Origin: CAYZMS01 sp964479625
GTDB lineage: Bacteria > Bacteroidota > Bacteroidia > Chitinophagales > Saprospiraceae
Length of the DNA: 64,000 nucleotides
Reading direction: 5' to 3'
Assembly (NCBI GenBank): GCA_964479625.1
Contig: CAYZMS010000019.1
Coordinates: 1-64,000 of the forward strand
Positions 53,163 through 62,300 of this stretch are shown one piece after another. A model generated the notes under the pieces. That model saw nothing but the letters and a program-made list of their open reading frames with translations. It had not been told where the DNA came from and did no database searches. The translations under genes and the position numbers were made by a program. Within the stretch, counting starts at the first letter, position 1. Each line of letters begins with the position of its first letter.

Positions 53163-53579
53163 CTATTTGGGAGTACAGGCGTCAAGCTTTTCCCGTACTT
53201 CCCCTACGGAGGTATACCCAAAATCATTTCCCCAGGCCTGATTTATATAGTTGATGATATTGGTAATCTCGAACTCGGTCAGGTCTTTGTTCCCTGGCAT
53301 AGCTTGATTGTAGAGTACTCCATCAATTTCGATCGGCCCCTGTACCCCCATGCGGATAACGCAGCTCATATAAGCTGGGTCTTTTCGGATCTTGTCGGAT
53401 CCAGCCAGGGGAGGAATATTTCCGACCAGGCCTTGTCCGTCTTCCATATGGCAACTGGCGCAGTGGTAATTATACAGGAATGCCCCCTGGGGGTAGGTTT
53501 GCCCTCCGCAGCTGGGAAGGAAAAGGGTTACCATACCGGCAAAAAGGAATATACAGAAACGAATGCAATGAGGTGTCAA
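53163..53579 (-). CDS. Exported class I cytochrome c
   Basis: A 138-residue monohaem cytochrome. The haem-binding CASCH lies at about residue 39 (YNYHCASCHMEDGQGL), and a likely axial Met is in NQAMPGNKDLTEFEITNIINYI. The signal peptide ends in a lipobox-like LPSCGG, so it may be a lipoprotein anchored facing the periplasm. Such small cytochromes carry electrons to terminal oxidases; oxidase subunit III lies at 62.3 kb. The gene is separate from the kinase gene by 70 bp. Confidence 0.88.
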   Translation of the reverse strand: MTPHCIRFCIFLFAGMVTLFLPSCGGQTYPQGAFLYNYHCASCHMEDGQGLVGNIPPLAGSDKIRKDPAYMSCVIRMGVQGPIEIDGVLYNQAMPGNKDLTEFEITNIINYINQAWGNDFGYTSVGEVREKLDACTPK

Positions 53580-53649
53580 GGAGTAAAAGGTTAAGTGATG
53601 ATCAACTTTCGAAGGGGAAACAGCTCAGAAAAGAGAAGGTTTGAAGCCA

Positions 53650-55104
53650 TCAGGCCACATTAAAATATAAGGTGAATGCAGTGCCTTTTTGAGGAAGGTT
53701 ATGGTTTTCAATAGTTCCACCATGTTGTTTCACCACCGTTGCTACATAGCTCAGGCCAAGCCCATGCCCCTTGATATTGTGCAGATTTTCAGCAGGTACC
53801 CGAAAAAAGCGATCGAATATGCGCTCTCGGTAAAAATCCGGTATTCCAGGCCCTTCATCCTGAATGCTTAGCCGGATTCGGGAAGCTTCCCGTTGCAGAA
53901 TAATTTTGATGGTCTGGTCGGAGCCACCGTATTTCATGGCATTATCCAGCAGATTGTAAATGACATTGGTAAGGTGTATGGAGTCCCCGATCAAAGAAAA
54001 ATCATCCCCCTGAAATTGTTTTTCTATCTTTAATTCCAATTGTCTGAACTGTAGGCGCAGAGACTGCAGGATCCCTTCAATAAGTTCATCTAAAGCCAGT
54101 GATTCCCGTTTGATCTCCGGTTGTTTCTCTTCGAACATACTAAGGTTTAGCACCTTATCGACCAAAAGGGAAAGTCGATCCAGCTCCGATCGGGAAATCT
54201 GTAAATATTCACTTCGTGTCGCCTCCTGCTCAAGGGGTTCAGCATTTTCCAGGGCTTCAAGAGCTACCCCAACAGTGGTGATAGGGGTCTTGAGCTCATG
54301 GGACATATTGCTGATAAAGTCATTCTTCAGGCTGGCAAGGCGCCTTTGTTGTTTCAGCGAGTGAAAGATCATCCAAAAGGAAAGGGCGGTCAACCCCAGT
54401 AAGAACAGGGAAAATAGCAAGGCCGGGAGTAGTCGCTTAAAGACCAACATGTTAAAGGTCGGAAATGCCGCCCGGTAGAAGTGCATGCTGGGGATATCCG
54501 CCCGAAAGGACCGGGTGGCCCAGCCAGGACCAGTATAAGTAAGGCTGTCCCAGGGGCTTTTTTCTACCTGGAACTTTAGATCGATCTTTGCTTTCGAAAG
54601 ACTATCCTGAAAACATTGTTTCAATTTGGGGATGGAAATAGAGTCAGCAATCTGTGTCCCGACGATCGAACTGTCCTGATTGCGGAAGGCAATGAAAATG
54701 TTGCCAAAGAACCGGTCCCTTATCCGGTTTTGGTCGGGCGTTTGATCAGAAAACTCAAAGAACCGGAATTGTATGTTAGAGGAATCCTGCAGACCTTTTC
54801 TGGCCTTTGTTTGAAGGTCTTTACGTCTCCTTTTTATGGGATGGCGTCTTCTTTCCAACCTTTTAGCCTTCTCAAAGACCGATACGACGCTATCCTGAGG
54901 CATTTGCTGCAGGGGGCGGATAACTACCCTGTAGATCAGGCTATCCTGTTGTTGTTCAACGGCATAACGGAATGCATTTTCCAACTCGGCAGATAATTTT
55001 GCCCTTTCTTCCGTCAACTGTTGTTTTACCCAAAAGACAAGAAAAACCGCCAGCAACAAGAGGCTAAGGGCCATCAAAGGGATATGGCTTGAAGAATACC
55101 TCAT
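53650..55104 (-). CDS. Membrane sensor histidine kinase
   Basis: A 484-residue two-component sensor. It has an N-terminal membrane helix at about residues 8-27, a periplasmic sensor domain of about 190 residues with no recognised fold, and a second helix at about 225-248. A HisKA domain follows with the phospho-acceptor His269 in SHELKTPITTVG, and a HATPase domain with the N box NVIYNLLDNAMKYGG, G1 DEGPGIP and G2 GHGLGLSY. No response regulator gene is adjacent in the window. It lies 9 bp after the GLPGLI-family gene on the same strand, so it shares a transcript with it and probably with the TonB barrel. Confidence 0.92.
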   Translation of the reverse strand: MRYSSSHIPLMALSLLLLAVFLVFWVKQQLTEERAKLSAELENAFRYAVEQQQDSLIYRVVIRPLQQMPQDSVVSVFEKAKRLERRRHPIKRRRKDLQTKARKGLQDSSNIQFRFFEFSDQTPDQNRIRDRFFGNIFIAFRNQDSSIVGTQIADSISIPKLKQCFQDSLSKAKIDLKFQVEKSPWDSLTYTGPGWATRSFRADIPSMHFYRAAFPTFNMLVFKRLLPALLFSLFLLGLTALSFWMIFHSLKQQRRLASLKNDFISNMSHELKTPITTVGVALEALENAEPLEQEATRSEYLQISRSELDRLSLLVDKVLNLSMFEEKQPEIKRESLALDELIEGILQSLRLQFRQLELKIEKQFQGDDFSLIGDSIHLTNVIYNLLDNAMKYGGSDQTIKIILQREASRIRLSIQDEGPGIPDFYRERIFDRFFRVPAENLHNIKGHGLGLSYVATVVKQHGGTIENHNLPQKGTAFTLYFNVA

Positions 55105-55113
55105 GATCCCGGT

Positions 55114-55914
55114 TTAATCATTTCGGTTTTGGCGTTCAGCGCGGATTTTTTGTATAAACTCCTGTTGCAATTCACGGAAGGCTTCTTCGGTAATTTCATT
55201 GCCTTTTGTTGGTGCTTCCAGGTCCTTTTCCTTTGGGGCTGTTCGATCGATCTCCACTGCTGTAATAACCAACTCATCCTGGTTCATTCTAATTTCGAGA
55301 ATGGCACCTGGCAACTGGCCGTAGGTTCCCGGTCCTATAGCCACCGGAATGGCAGGGGTGAACCAGGCTTCAATATCGTTGAGTATTGGTTGGGGTTGTT
55401 CCTCTCCTGCGGCCTCCTGGTTTCTGCGGCCTCCTCTCATCATAAAGGAGCTCGCCCTGGAGGTATCCTGGCGCGTTGCCTTCATACAGGGCATGCCAAG
55501 AATGATTTTGGATTCTCCGCTAACTTTCCAACCTGCGGGTTCCAGTTTACCTTCGATCAGATAGCGTTTGCCGTTAAACTCGGTTTGCCGAAGGCGCTGA
55601 TTATCCTCGAAGTTCCGATACAACTCTCCGCTACCGCCCATTTGGAATCGAAAACGACCACCCCTCTGCATGTTTTCCAGGTCTTCATTAGGGTCGATGA
55701 ACTCCTTGTACAAGGAGGCAGTTTGGTTGAAGTGGAGTTGATATTGTGTGGTTTGAAACTCTGGTACATATTGTTTGAAGCGCTCCTGCTCACCGGTAAG
55801 CCGCTTATGCATGTTGAGCGTTTGCTTGTAACGGATGGTACCCTCCGTGAGTTGCTGGGCATTGAGGGTAGTTGCAAAGCTGATAGAGAAAAGGGCAAAA
55901 AGTATATATTTCAT
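55114..55914 (-). CDS. GLPGLI-family exported protein
   Basis: A 266-residue exported protein with a signal peptide ending in TLNAQ. It belongs to the GLPGLI family (TIGR01200), whose name motif is here GPGTYGQLPGAILEIRM near residue 195. The family is widespread in Bacteroidota, usually next to TonB-dependent barrels, and lacks a proven function. It is 37 bp after the barrel gene and 9 bp before the kinase gene. The order barrel, GLPGLI, kinase suggests a sensing or peptide/metal-uptake unit, which is inference. Confidence 0.9.
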   Translation of the reverse strand: MKYILFALFSISFATTLNAQQLTEGTIRYKQTLNMHKRLTGEQERFKQYVPEFQTTQYQLHFNQTASLYKEFIDPNEDLENMQRGGRFRFQMGGSGELYRNFEDNQRLRQTEFNGKRYLIEGKLEPAGWKVSGESKIILGMPCMKATRQDTSRASSFMMRGGRRNQEAAGEEQPQPILNDIEAWFTPAIPVAIGPGTYGQLPGAILEIRMNQDELVITAVEIDRTAPKEKDLEAPTKGNEITEEAFRELQQEFIQKIRAERQNRND

Positions 55915-55951
55915 GGTTTAAATTATTTGCGAAATTATAGTTAAGTGTCAA

Positions 55952-58723
55952 TTATTTGCGAATATACATTCTTCCTCCCTTCATCATGTTGCCATCGGGA
56001 TTGAAGCCTTTTAACTGGTAGCTGACATTGAGCATGAAATAGCGACCCAGGGAGGCAATTTGTTCATCCAGGATAAAGTTGAGGTCGGCCGTACGATTCA
56101 CTCCCCGGTTTCTATCCAGCAGATCCACCCCGTATACCTTCAGCTCCAATCGCCTGTCCTTGGTGAGGAATTTCGAAAGGGAAGCATTCCAAATGGGTAC
56201 CTCCTGGTTAAACCCATCATCCAGTCCCTGATAAAAATCATAATCCAGCGAAGTGGTGACCCTGAAATTCAAAGGTAAATTCACCCCAAGATCTGCAAAA
56301 TAGGTTTGATTGAGGAAACTGCGGTTTTGGTCAGTAGCTACGGAATAGGTGGTATTCGTAAAACTGATATTCAATCCGCCACTCCAGTCGATCACGTCTT
56401 TATTTAGGTTGTCAAGCTTAAGACTGAATCCGGTGGTGTAGGAGTCGGTAGCGTTCCTGACGGTATTGATGAAGTTAAAGCCGCGGTTGTAGGTCAGGTT
56501 AATGCCCGTATTGCACCTTAGGTCCAATTTAGTGATCTTTTGACCAAAATTGAAAAAGGTAGAGGCCCGGTAGTCATCATCCACATTTACCGGCTGGGTA
56601 ATCGTTACCAGATCCTCATTGATCACCTGGGAATTTTTAATCTTGTTACTGGTGTAAGACAAATTCAAGATTCCAAAAAAGTTGGCGTAGGTACCCGGGT
56701 TAAACGACAGGAAGCGGGTTCGGATATTGTGCTGGTATTCCGGCCGTAGGTCAGGATTGCCCACATAGATATTCAGAGGATCGCTGTTATCCACAATGGG
56801 CTGTAGCTGTTGAAGGCTGGGTTCATTAACATTGGTGCGATATCGGACATTCAGGTTTTTGGTCGAGGTGAACTTATAGTCTAGTTGGGCAAATGGCAAA
56901 ACGTTTAGAAATTCCTGTTGTATGCGTTGGCCACTTTCGGGAACCTCTCCATCCAGGTCGGAGTGTTGAAGTTCAGAACCGATGGCCAGGGTGTAATCCC
57001 GGCGGTTCATCCTCCAGGTCAGGCCCCCGCGATTGTAGGTGTAGCCATAGTTGTAGATTTGGGTAAGTTGGTCATTTATGACCAGTGTCCCATCCTTCAC
57101 ATCGAATACTTCCTGACTTATATCCGTTGCATTTTTGCTGTAGTTGTAGTCAGCCTGCAGGTAGTGCCGGTTGCCAAGCGGTTCGATAAAGGAGCCTTCT
57201 ATACCATAATTAAAGCCGTCATTATTCTGATCATTTAGCTGGATGATAGTGTCCGTTCGGACGGGAGGAGTTAGAAAGGCATTGAAGGAGCGTAAATTGG
57301 CATCCTGTAGCCGGTCATTATAGCCATAATTAATGGTAGTGGTAAAAGATCTTCCCGGGCGGGCGAATTTTTTAGAATAAGTAAGGTTACTATTCCAATT
57401 CACATTATTGCCCTGATAATCATTATCCCTCAGACTGGTATTTGTGGGAGACATAGCTTCCAGTGCGCTACTTGAAAAACTGCTGAGGTCTGTTTCATTA
57501 TCGGTGAAGGAGGCATTTGCCCGGAGGCGTAGTTGTTGGGTAGAATCCAATGCTGCATCAAAGCGGAGGTTCACCCGGTGGCTGCCGCTCAGGTCATCGC
57601 GAATGCTGGTTTCCTCGGTAATGAAAGAGCCCTCTTCAAGAAAAGTCTCCCGCCTGGTTTGCTGATCAATATCCTTATCAATATTGGAATATATATAACT
57701 GGCGGTGAACTTGGTTTTTTTACTGAATTGATGACTGAAATTCAAACCGGCATTCAAACTTTCGGTAAACCCATCCGAAGGACCGCTCGAAATGGGAATG
57801 GAATTATTCCCACCCAGGCGAATACCTCGACCTCCTCCACCAATATTCCCGAGTCCGCCGGAAAAGCTGATATAGTCCTGGATGGAAAACCCTTGCTGGT
57901 TGATGTTATTCCAACCGCCCAGGAAAGAAATTTGGGTTTTTTCGTTAAACTTATTAATGCTGGCTTGTGACTCGAAGCGGTCTTCGGTTCCGTACCCCGC
58001 AGAAAGCCGGCCAAAAGCACCCTTTTTATAATCCTGTTTGAGTTTCAGGTTGATGGTTTTGGTACGATTGCCATCATCTACTCCGGTAAACTCCGATTGA
58101 TCAGACAACTGGTCGAACACCTCGACCTGGTCAATGGCTTCAGCGGGTAGGTTTTTGGTGGCTGTTTTGGGATCCTTTCCGAAAAATTCCTTTCCATCGA
58201 CCAACACCTGCTGAACGTCTTCCCCCTGTGCTTTAATGTTGCCATCCCGGTCCACTTCCAGCCCCGGAAGTTTTTTCAAAAGGGATTCTACATCCGCATT
58301 CGGCTCGGTTTGAAAACTTTGGGCATTAAAGGAAAGGGTATCTCCCCGGACTTCGACCTCATTGCGCTCTCCAAAAACGGTAACCGTCTCTAATTCTGCG
58401 GGAATGGGTTCCATTTCAATAGTTCCCAATTGACGGACCTCATTGGTTGCTTCAAAACTTAGTTCCTGCTGGTATTGCAAATAACCCAGATAGGTGATCT
58501 TAAGTACATATTCGCCAGCTTTGATATTTCCTAATTCGAATTTTCCCTCATTATCTGTCATGGCAAAGGAGGTAAGTACGGAATCTTCCGCCTGCAATAG
58601 CATTACCGTCGCACTCAACAGGGGGGATTGATTTTCATCCACCAGTTTACCAGAGGCTTTGCTTTGTGCCAGGAGGAAAACGGGAAATAGAACCAGGAGC
58701 AGGGGCGATATAACTTTTAACAT
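55952..58723 (-). CDS. TonB-linked outer-membrane barrel with regulatory-like N-domain
   Basis: A 923-residue outer-membrane receptor. After the signal peptide (ending LLAQ) it has a carboxypeptidase-regulatory-like domain at about residues 20-105 (SGKLVDENQSPLLSATVMLLQ), then a plug domain (RGDTLSFNAQSFQTEPNADVESLLKKLPGLEVDRDGNI). The long beta barrel continues to the end, finishing in the strand YFMLNVSYQLKGF. The C-terminal part matches the barrel family often paired with GLPGLI. The ligand cannot be read from sequence. First gene of a three-gene unit with GLPGLI and a histidine kinase. Confidence 0.9.
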   Translation of the reverse strand: MLKVISPLLLVLFPVFLLAQSKASGKLVDENQSPLLSATVMLLQAEDSVLTSFAMTDNEGKFELGNIKAGEYVLKITYLGYLQYQQELSFEATNEVRQLGTIEMEPIPAELETVTVFGERNEVEVRGDTLSFNAQSFQTEPNADVESLLKKLPGLEVDRDGNIKAQGEDVQQVLVDGKEFFGKDPKTATKNLPAEAIDQVEVFDQLSDQSEFTGVDDGNRTKTINLKLKQDYKKGAFGRLSAGYGTEDRFESQASINKFNEKTQISFLGGWNNINQQGFSIQDYISFSGGLGNIGGGGRGIRLGGNNSIPISSGPSDGFTESLNAGLNFSHQFSKKTKFTASYIYSNIDKDIDQQTRRETFLEEGSFITEETSIRDDLSGSHRVNLRFDAALDSTQQLRLRANASFTDNETDLSSFSSSALEAMSPTNTSLRDNDYQGNNVNWNSNLTYSKKFARPGRSFTTTINYGYNDRLQDANLRSFNAFLTPPVRTDTIIQLNDQNNDGFNYGIEGSFIEPLGNRHYLQADYNYSKNATDISQEVFDVKDGTLVINDQLTQIYNYGYTYNRGGLTWRMNRRDYTLAIGSELQHSDLDGEVPESGQRIQQEFLNVLPFAQLDYKFTSTKNLNVRYRTNVNEPSLQQLQPIVDNSDPLNIYVGNPDLRPEYQHNIRTRFLSFNPGTYANFFGILNLSYTSNKIKNSQVINEDLVTITQPVNVDDDYRASTFFNFGQKITKLDLRCNTGINLTYNRGFNFINTVRNATDSYTTGFSLKLDNLNKDVIDWSGGLNISFTNTTYSVATDQNRSFLNQTYFADLGVNLPLNFRVTTSLDYDFYQGLDDGFNQEVPIWNASLSKFLTKDRRLELKVYGVDLLDRNRGVNRTADLNFILDEQIASLGRYFMLNVSYQLKGFNPDGNMMKGGRMYIRK

Positions 58724-58884
58724 GTTTGAAAGCAGTTAATTCCATTAGGAAAAATAAGCTTATGCGATGATGAAAACCGGTTGACCTCGTTTGATGCCAA
58801 TAGGATCTCCATCATTCCATGCCAAAAGTATACCTCCCGTTTCAATAAAGCGGTTAATCAACCTTGCAGTAAGGTTAAATAAGG

Positions 58885-59850
58885 TTAATTATCCATCAAT
58901 TCCATTTCAAATCGGCAATGTTCCTTTTGTTTGGTGGGAATATTCCATTTACCTAAATAGGCTACCCGGCCGGGCATGTATTGGCCATCTCTCTGCAGGA
59001 GGTCGACCTCCATGTAGATATCGAATTGAAAGAGCAAGCCATCGTAATGCATTTTATATCGGCGACCCACCACCTGTAAACTACCGCGTTCAAACCAGGT
59101 TTCCAGGTATTTTACGATGGTCCGGTTCTCTTTTGCTTCCATGAATTCGGGCTTTACCTGCAGACTAAATACATAACATTCCTGCCCGTCTGCTCTTTCG
59201 CGTAATTGGATGGTGTAATTATAATATTCCATCAATCGATCGCTGAAAAGCGCCGTCCGGCCTCCAATGAAAGGGACCTCTATCCGTTCACCCGGTTGAA
59301 AAATGAACTGCTTGAGTTGTTGATACTGTTTTTCCAGGCCTTTCAGGTCCGGGTCGTCTACGATAGGATGGGAGACCGGAGCGAACAGGTTGGAATCGCA
59401 AAGAACCCCGTGGTTGAAAAAGACCCTATCGTACATTTTTGCCGTGTAGTAGCGGTACGCTCCCGAATGACGGTAAAAATTGCCTGCTGTTTCCTGTTGC
59501 TCGAAAACCATGTTCCGGCAGCTATCCCCGATTATTTGCCGGGTCTGGGCCTGGAAACGAGCCTTCTCTTTGCCACTTCCATTGTAGAAGGTCAGTTGAT
59601 GTTTGGCCCGGTAGGGGCATAGGCGAAGGTTGCGAAAAGCATCGTAAAAGCTGCGATCTTCCTGCACCATCTGAATAAAGGCTTCCCTATCGAACTCGCT
59701 CCGGCTGGCCGAAACCGTTAGAGAATCCATGAATACCACGGCTGCAATGCCTTCATTTCCCCTTCCTTCCTGTGCCTGCACCAGGAGGGGTAGGGAAAAA
59801 ACGAGCCCCCCAAGAAGCAAGAGATGGAGATGTTGAATAAATTTATTCAT
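58885..59850 (-). CDS. Secreted protein of unknown function
   Basis: A 321-residue exported protein with a signal peptide ending near LVQAQ. The mature part is mainly beta-strand sequence with several Trp, Tyr and Cys residues (RLCPYRAKHQLTFYNGSGKEKAR, GDSCRNMVFEQQETAG, RADGQECYVFSLQVKPEF). It ends with YMPGRVAYLGKWNIPTKQKEHCRFEMEL. I do not recognise a named family, though the build resembles outer-surface or lipoprotein-carrier-like beta proteins. It stands alone, 161 bp from the barrel gene, and its function cannot be assigned. Confidence 0.65.
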   Translation of the reverse strand: MNKFIQHLHLLLLGGLVFSLPLLVQAQEGRGNEGIAAVVFMDSLTVSASRSEFDREAFIQMVQEDRSFYDAFRNLRLCPYRAKHQLTFYNGSGKEKARFQAQTRQIIGDSCRNMVFEQQETAGNFYRHSGAYRYYTAKMYDRVFFNHGVLCDSNLFAPVSHPIVDDPDLKGLEKQYQQLKQFIFQPGERIEVPFIGGRTALFSDRLMEYYNYTIQLRERADGQECYVFSLQVKPEFMEAKENRTIVKYLETWFERGSLQVVGRRYKMHYDGLLFQFDIYMEVDLLQRDGQYMPGRVAYLGKWNIPTKQKEHCRFEMELMDN

Positions 59851-59930
59851 TTTTTTCTTTTACTCAGGTAGAATTTTCCTATAATTTTATTCGAACAAAA
59901 CCAATTCGTTTGTACAGGCAATAACATGCT

Positions 59931-60713
59931 CTACTTAAACTTTTTAAAATGATAACCCGAGGCGCGAAAGCCTGCGATCGCCCCCTCTTTATCGCGATAG
60001 AATTGAATGTTTTCACCATCTGAAATATCAAAAAAAATCAATTCTCCTTCCACGTACAGGTGAATAGGGGACCCGCCCCAATCGGGATAGCCCACCAGTT
60101 GATCTTACTCAGGCTTCATTTCTATACCCAGCTTGGCCTTTTCATCTTTGTATAAGCCGGCAAAGGCTGCCAACACAGTAGGCTCCATGGGATAGATCTC
60201 TTTAATTTGAGGCTCAAAAATGTTCCAACCGTATTGCAAGGAAAAGGATCGAATAATTCCCCCAAATAAGGCAGCGCCGCGATCTCCGTTAGTCATGACA
60301 GCCAGGCCGGGCCCGTTTTTTCTGGCAAAAGTGAGGAAATAGCATTTATACCCTTCATTCGATCCGCCATGGCTGAAGATCAGGCTAAGCATGCCGGCAG
60401 CTGCAACGGGCTTGCTAATGGAGGCTGCCTGGAAAAGGGTAGAGGTATCCACCGGAGGTTCCCCTGTATCGGGCAGGTTATAGGCTGCTGCCCATTGGAT
60501 TTTACCATTTTCCCAAAAAGCGATGCTGACTGCAGGTACCTGGTAGAAGCGCATCCGCTCCTGAATGCTGAATTGGGGGGAGTCTTTACCCTTGATGAGG
60601 ACGGAGGGCGTTAACCCGTTTTCGACGGCCTCCCGGGTAGCTTGTCCCGGTAAAATCGAATGGCAAAGGTAAAGCAAAACTAAGACCAGGAAGAAGGTTC
60701 GCATTGCATGCAA
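59931..60713 (-). pseudogene. Beta-lactamase-family serine hydrolase with deletion and stop
   Basis: The frame starts at 60713 (signal-like MHAMRTFFLVLVLLYLCHSILPGQA). It keeps the family's early part, FYQVPAVSIAFWENGKIQ and TSTLFQAASISKPVAAAG with the S-x-x-K motif, then jumps from AAGMLSL directly to IFSHGGSNEGYKCYFL. The central third, including the Y-x-N motif, is missing. TAA at 60105-60107 (codon 203) then interrupts the C-terminal part, which continues in the same frame as DQLVGYPDWGGSPIHLYVEG and ends at 59931. Missing catalytic parts and the stop make it a pseudogene. It follows an SDR gene by 3 bp. Confidence 0.85.
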
Positions 60714-60716
60714 GTT

Positions 60717-61463
60717 TTAAGACCGCAAATAAGAAGCTCTATTAATATCGAGTATCGCACCGGTCATAAATTCGGCCCCTTCGGAAGCCAAAAATAGAAT
60801 GCCGTAGGCCACTTCCTCCGGTTGCGCCACCCTTTTCAGTGGGCTTTGGTTGCGAATATCGTCATTGATACGGGTTTTGGCCATATCCGTTTCCGTAAAG
60901 CCGGGAGCGACCAGGCCTACAAAAATATTATATGGTGCCAAGGCTTGAGCAAGAGACTGGCTCATGGCATTCAGGCCAGCCTTGCTGGCGCCGTAGGCGG
61001 GTTGGCCGGGCTCTCCCCGGAAGGCGCCCCGGGAAGAAACATTTACGATCCGGCCACCTCCTTTGGCTATCATGTGCTGGGCGGCCAGATAGCAAACATT
61101 GGCAGGGCCTATCAAATTAGTATGTATGGTCTCCTCCCAGCCTTTTTGCCAGCTGCCATAGTCTACTTCAGTCACCGGGTGGGCTTTGAAAATACCGGCA
61201 TTGTTGACCACGATGTGTAATTGGCCGAAGCGGACAATGGCCTCCTCCAGTAATGCGGCCACTTCCTCCGGTTTAGTGAGGTCTGCCTGCAAGGCGAAAT
61301 GCCCCTTCCCGGGGAGTTCCGCCAGGGTAGCTTCTGCTGCGGCTTTATTGGTTCGAAAATTAATGGCTACCCGGGCGCCACCTTCGGCAAAGGCTTTTGC
61401 TGCTGCCTTGCCGATGCCCCGGGATCCACCCGTAATGAGTACATTTTTGTTGCTGAAATCCAC
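60717..61463 (-). CDS. SDR-family oxidoreductase (FabG-like)
   Basis: A 248-residue classical short-chain dehydrogenase. It has the cofactor loop GGSRGIGKAAAKAFAEGGARVAINF near the start, then NNAGIFKAHP, IVNVSSRGAFRGEPGQPAYGASKAGLNAMSQSLA with the S/YxxxK catalytic residues, and VGLVAPGFTETDMA. It looks like a 3-oxoacyl reductase-type enzyme, but its substrate cannot be read from sequence. The beta-lactamase-family pseudogene starts 3 bp after it, so the pair was probably one operon. Confidence 0.9.
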   Translation of the reverse strand: MDFSNKNVLITGGSRGIGKAAAKAFAEGGARVAINFRTNKAAAEATLAELPGKGHFALQADLTKPEEVAALLEEAIVRFGQLHIVVNNAGIFKAHPVTEVDYGSWQKGWEETIHTNLIGPANVCYLAAQHMIAKGGGRIVNVSSRGAFRGEPGQPAYGASKAGLNAMSQSLAQALAPYNIFVGLVAPGFTETDMAKTRINDDIRNQSPLKRVAQPEEVAYGILFLASEGAEFMTGAILDINRASYLRS

Positions 61464-61522
61464 GTAGTCATAAGTTATATGGTGTATTAAATAGGGTTGG
61501 GGTTATCTTTTTCTCTCGCCCG

Positions 61523-62281
61523 TTATTCGAATGGTAGGTTCTCAAGAAATTCAAAACCCTGATCACAAGCCTGCAGGTAAGCATTTCCGAACAGGTTATA
61601 GTGATTTAGCGAATGGTACAAGTTATACAATTTTCGCTTTTGAGGGTAAGCGGAGGACAGCGGGTATTCCTTTGCATAGGCGGAATAAAAATCAGGACCG
61701 AAGCCTCCGAATAGTTCCGTCATGGCGATATCTACTTCTCTGTCCGCGTAATAGACTGCCGGGTCGATCAGCCAGCAATGGGTTTGGTCAAAAAGGGCAT
61801 TTCCCGCCCAGAGGTCTCCATGGACCAGGCTGGGATGGACGCAATGGGCATTTAAAAAGGCTACCAAGCAGAGCCTTTGGTTTTGCAAAATGGTTTTGTA
61901 TCGGGCTTTTGTGCTTGCATTCTTTATCATTTCGACTTGCGCCAGCAGTCGGAACTCCCAAAAAAAGCGGCCCCAGTCATCGGTGAGTTGATTGTATTGG
62001 GGATTTAAGCCGATATAGTTGTTCGTTCCCCAACCGTAATTTTGGAAAGGAACCTGGTGCAGCTCAGCCAATCCCTGACCTAATTGTGCCATCTGGCCGG
62101 CAGAGGGTCGTTGAGCGCCAATGCGCTCCATTTTTAAGGCAGTGAGGCTTATTTCAAAGAGTTTGGGAGTTCGAATGGTTTTGATCCCAGACCTTTCGAT
62201 TTGATTGGCCAGGGCTTGTAAACCCTCAGCTTCCCTCAGTAAAGTATCTGAAAAACTACTTTGGTGGTGTTTTATATGCAT
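61523..62281 (-). CDS. Fructosamine-kinase-like protein, N-terminally truncated
   Basis: A protein of the fructosamine/ketosamine kinase family, which phosphorylates sugar adducts on amino groups to reverse glycation. From ATG 62281 it reads MHIKHHQSSFSDTLLREAEGLQAL, then LGQGLAELHQ, YGWGTNNYIGL, the catalytic LVHGDLWAGNALF and IDPAVYYADREVDIAMTELFGGF. The 252-residue length is about 35-40 residues short of full-length members, and the glycine-rich ATP loop that precedes the MHIK segment is absent. Upstream lies the end of the oxidase gene, 19 bp away. It may be inactive. The open frame to 62356 lies inside the oxidase gene and adds no recognisable loop. Confidence 0.75.
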   Translation of the reverse strand: MHIKHHQSSFSDTLLREAEGLQALANQIERSGIKTIRTPKLFEISLTALKMERIGAQRPSAGQMAQLGQGLAELHQVPFQNYGWGTNNYIGLNPQYNQLTDDWGRFFWEFRLLAQVEMIKNASTKARYKTILQNQRLCLVAFLNAHCVHPSLVHGDLWAGNALFDQTHCWLIDPAVYYADREVDIAMTELFGGFGPDFYSAYAKEYPLSSAYPQKRKLYNLYHSLNHYNLFGNAYLQACDQGFEFLENLPFE

Positions 62282-62300
62282 AGCCCAATTTCCTGGAAAA

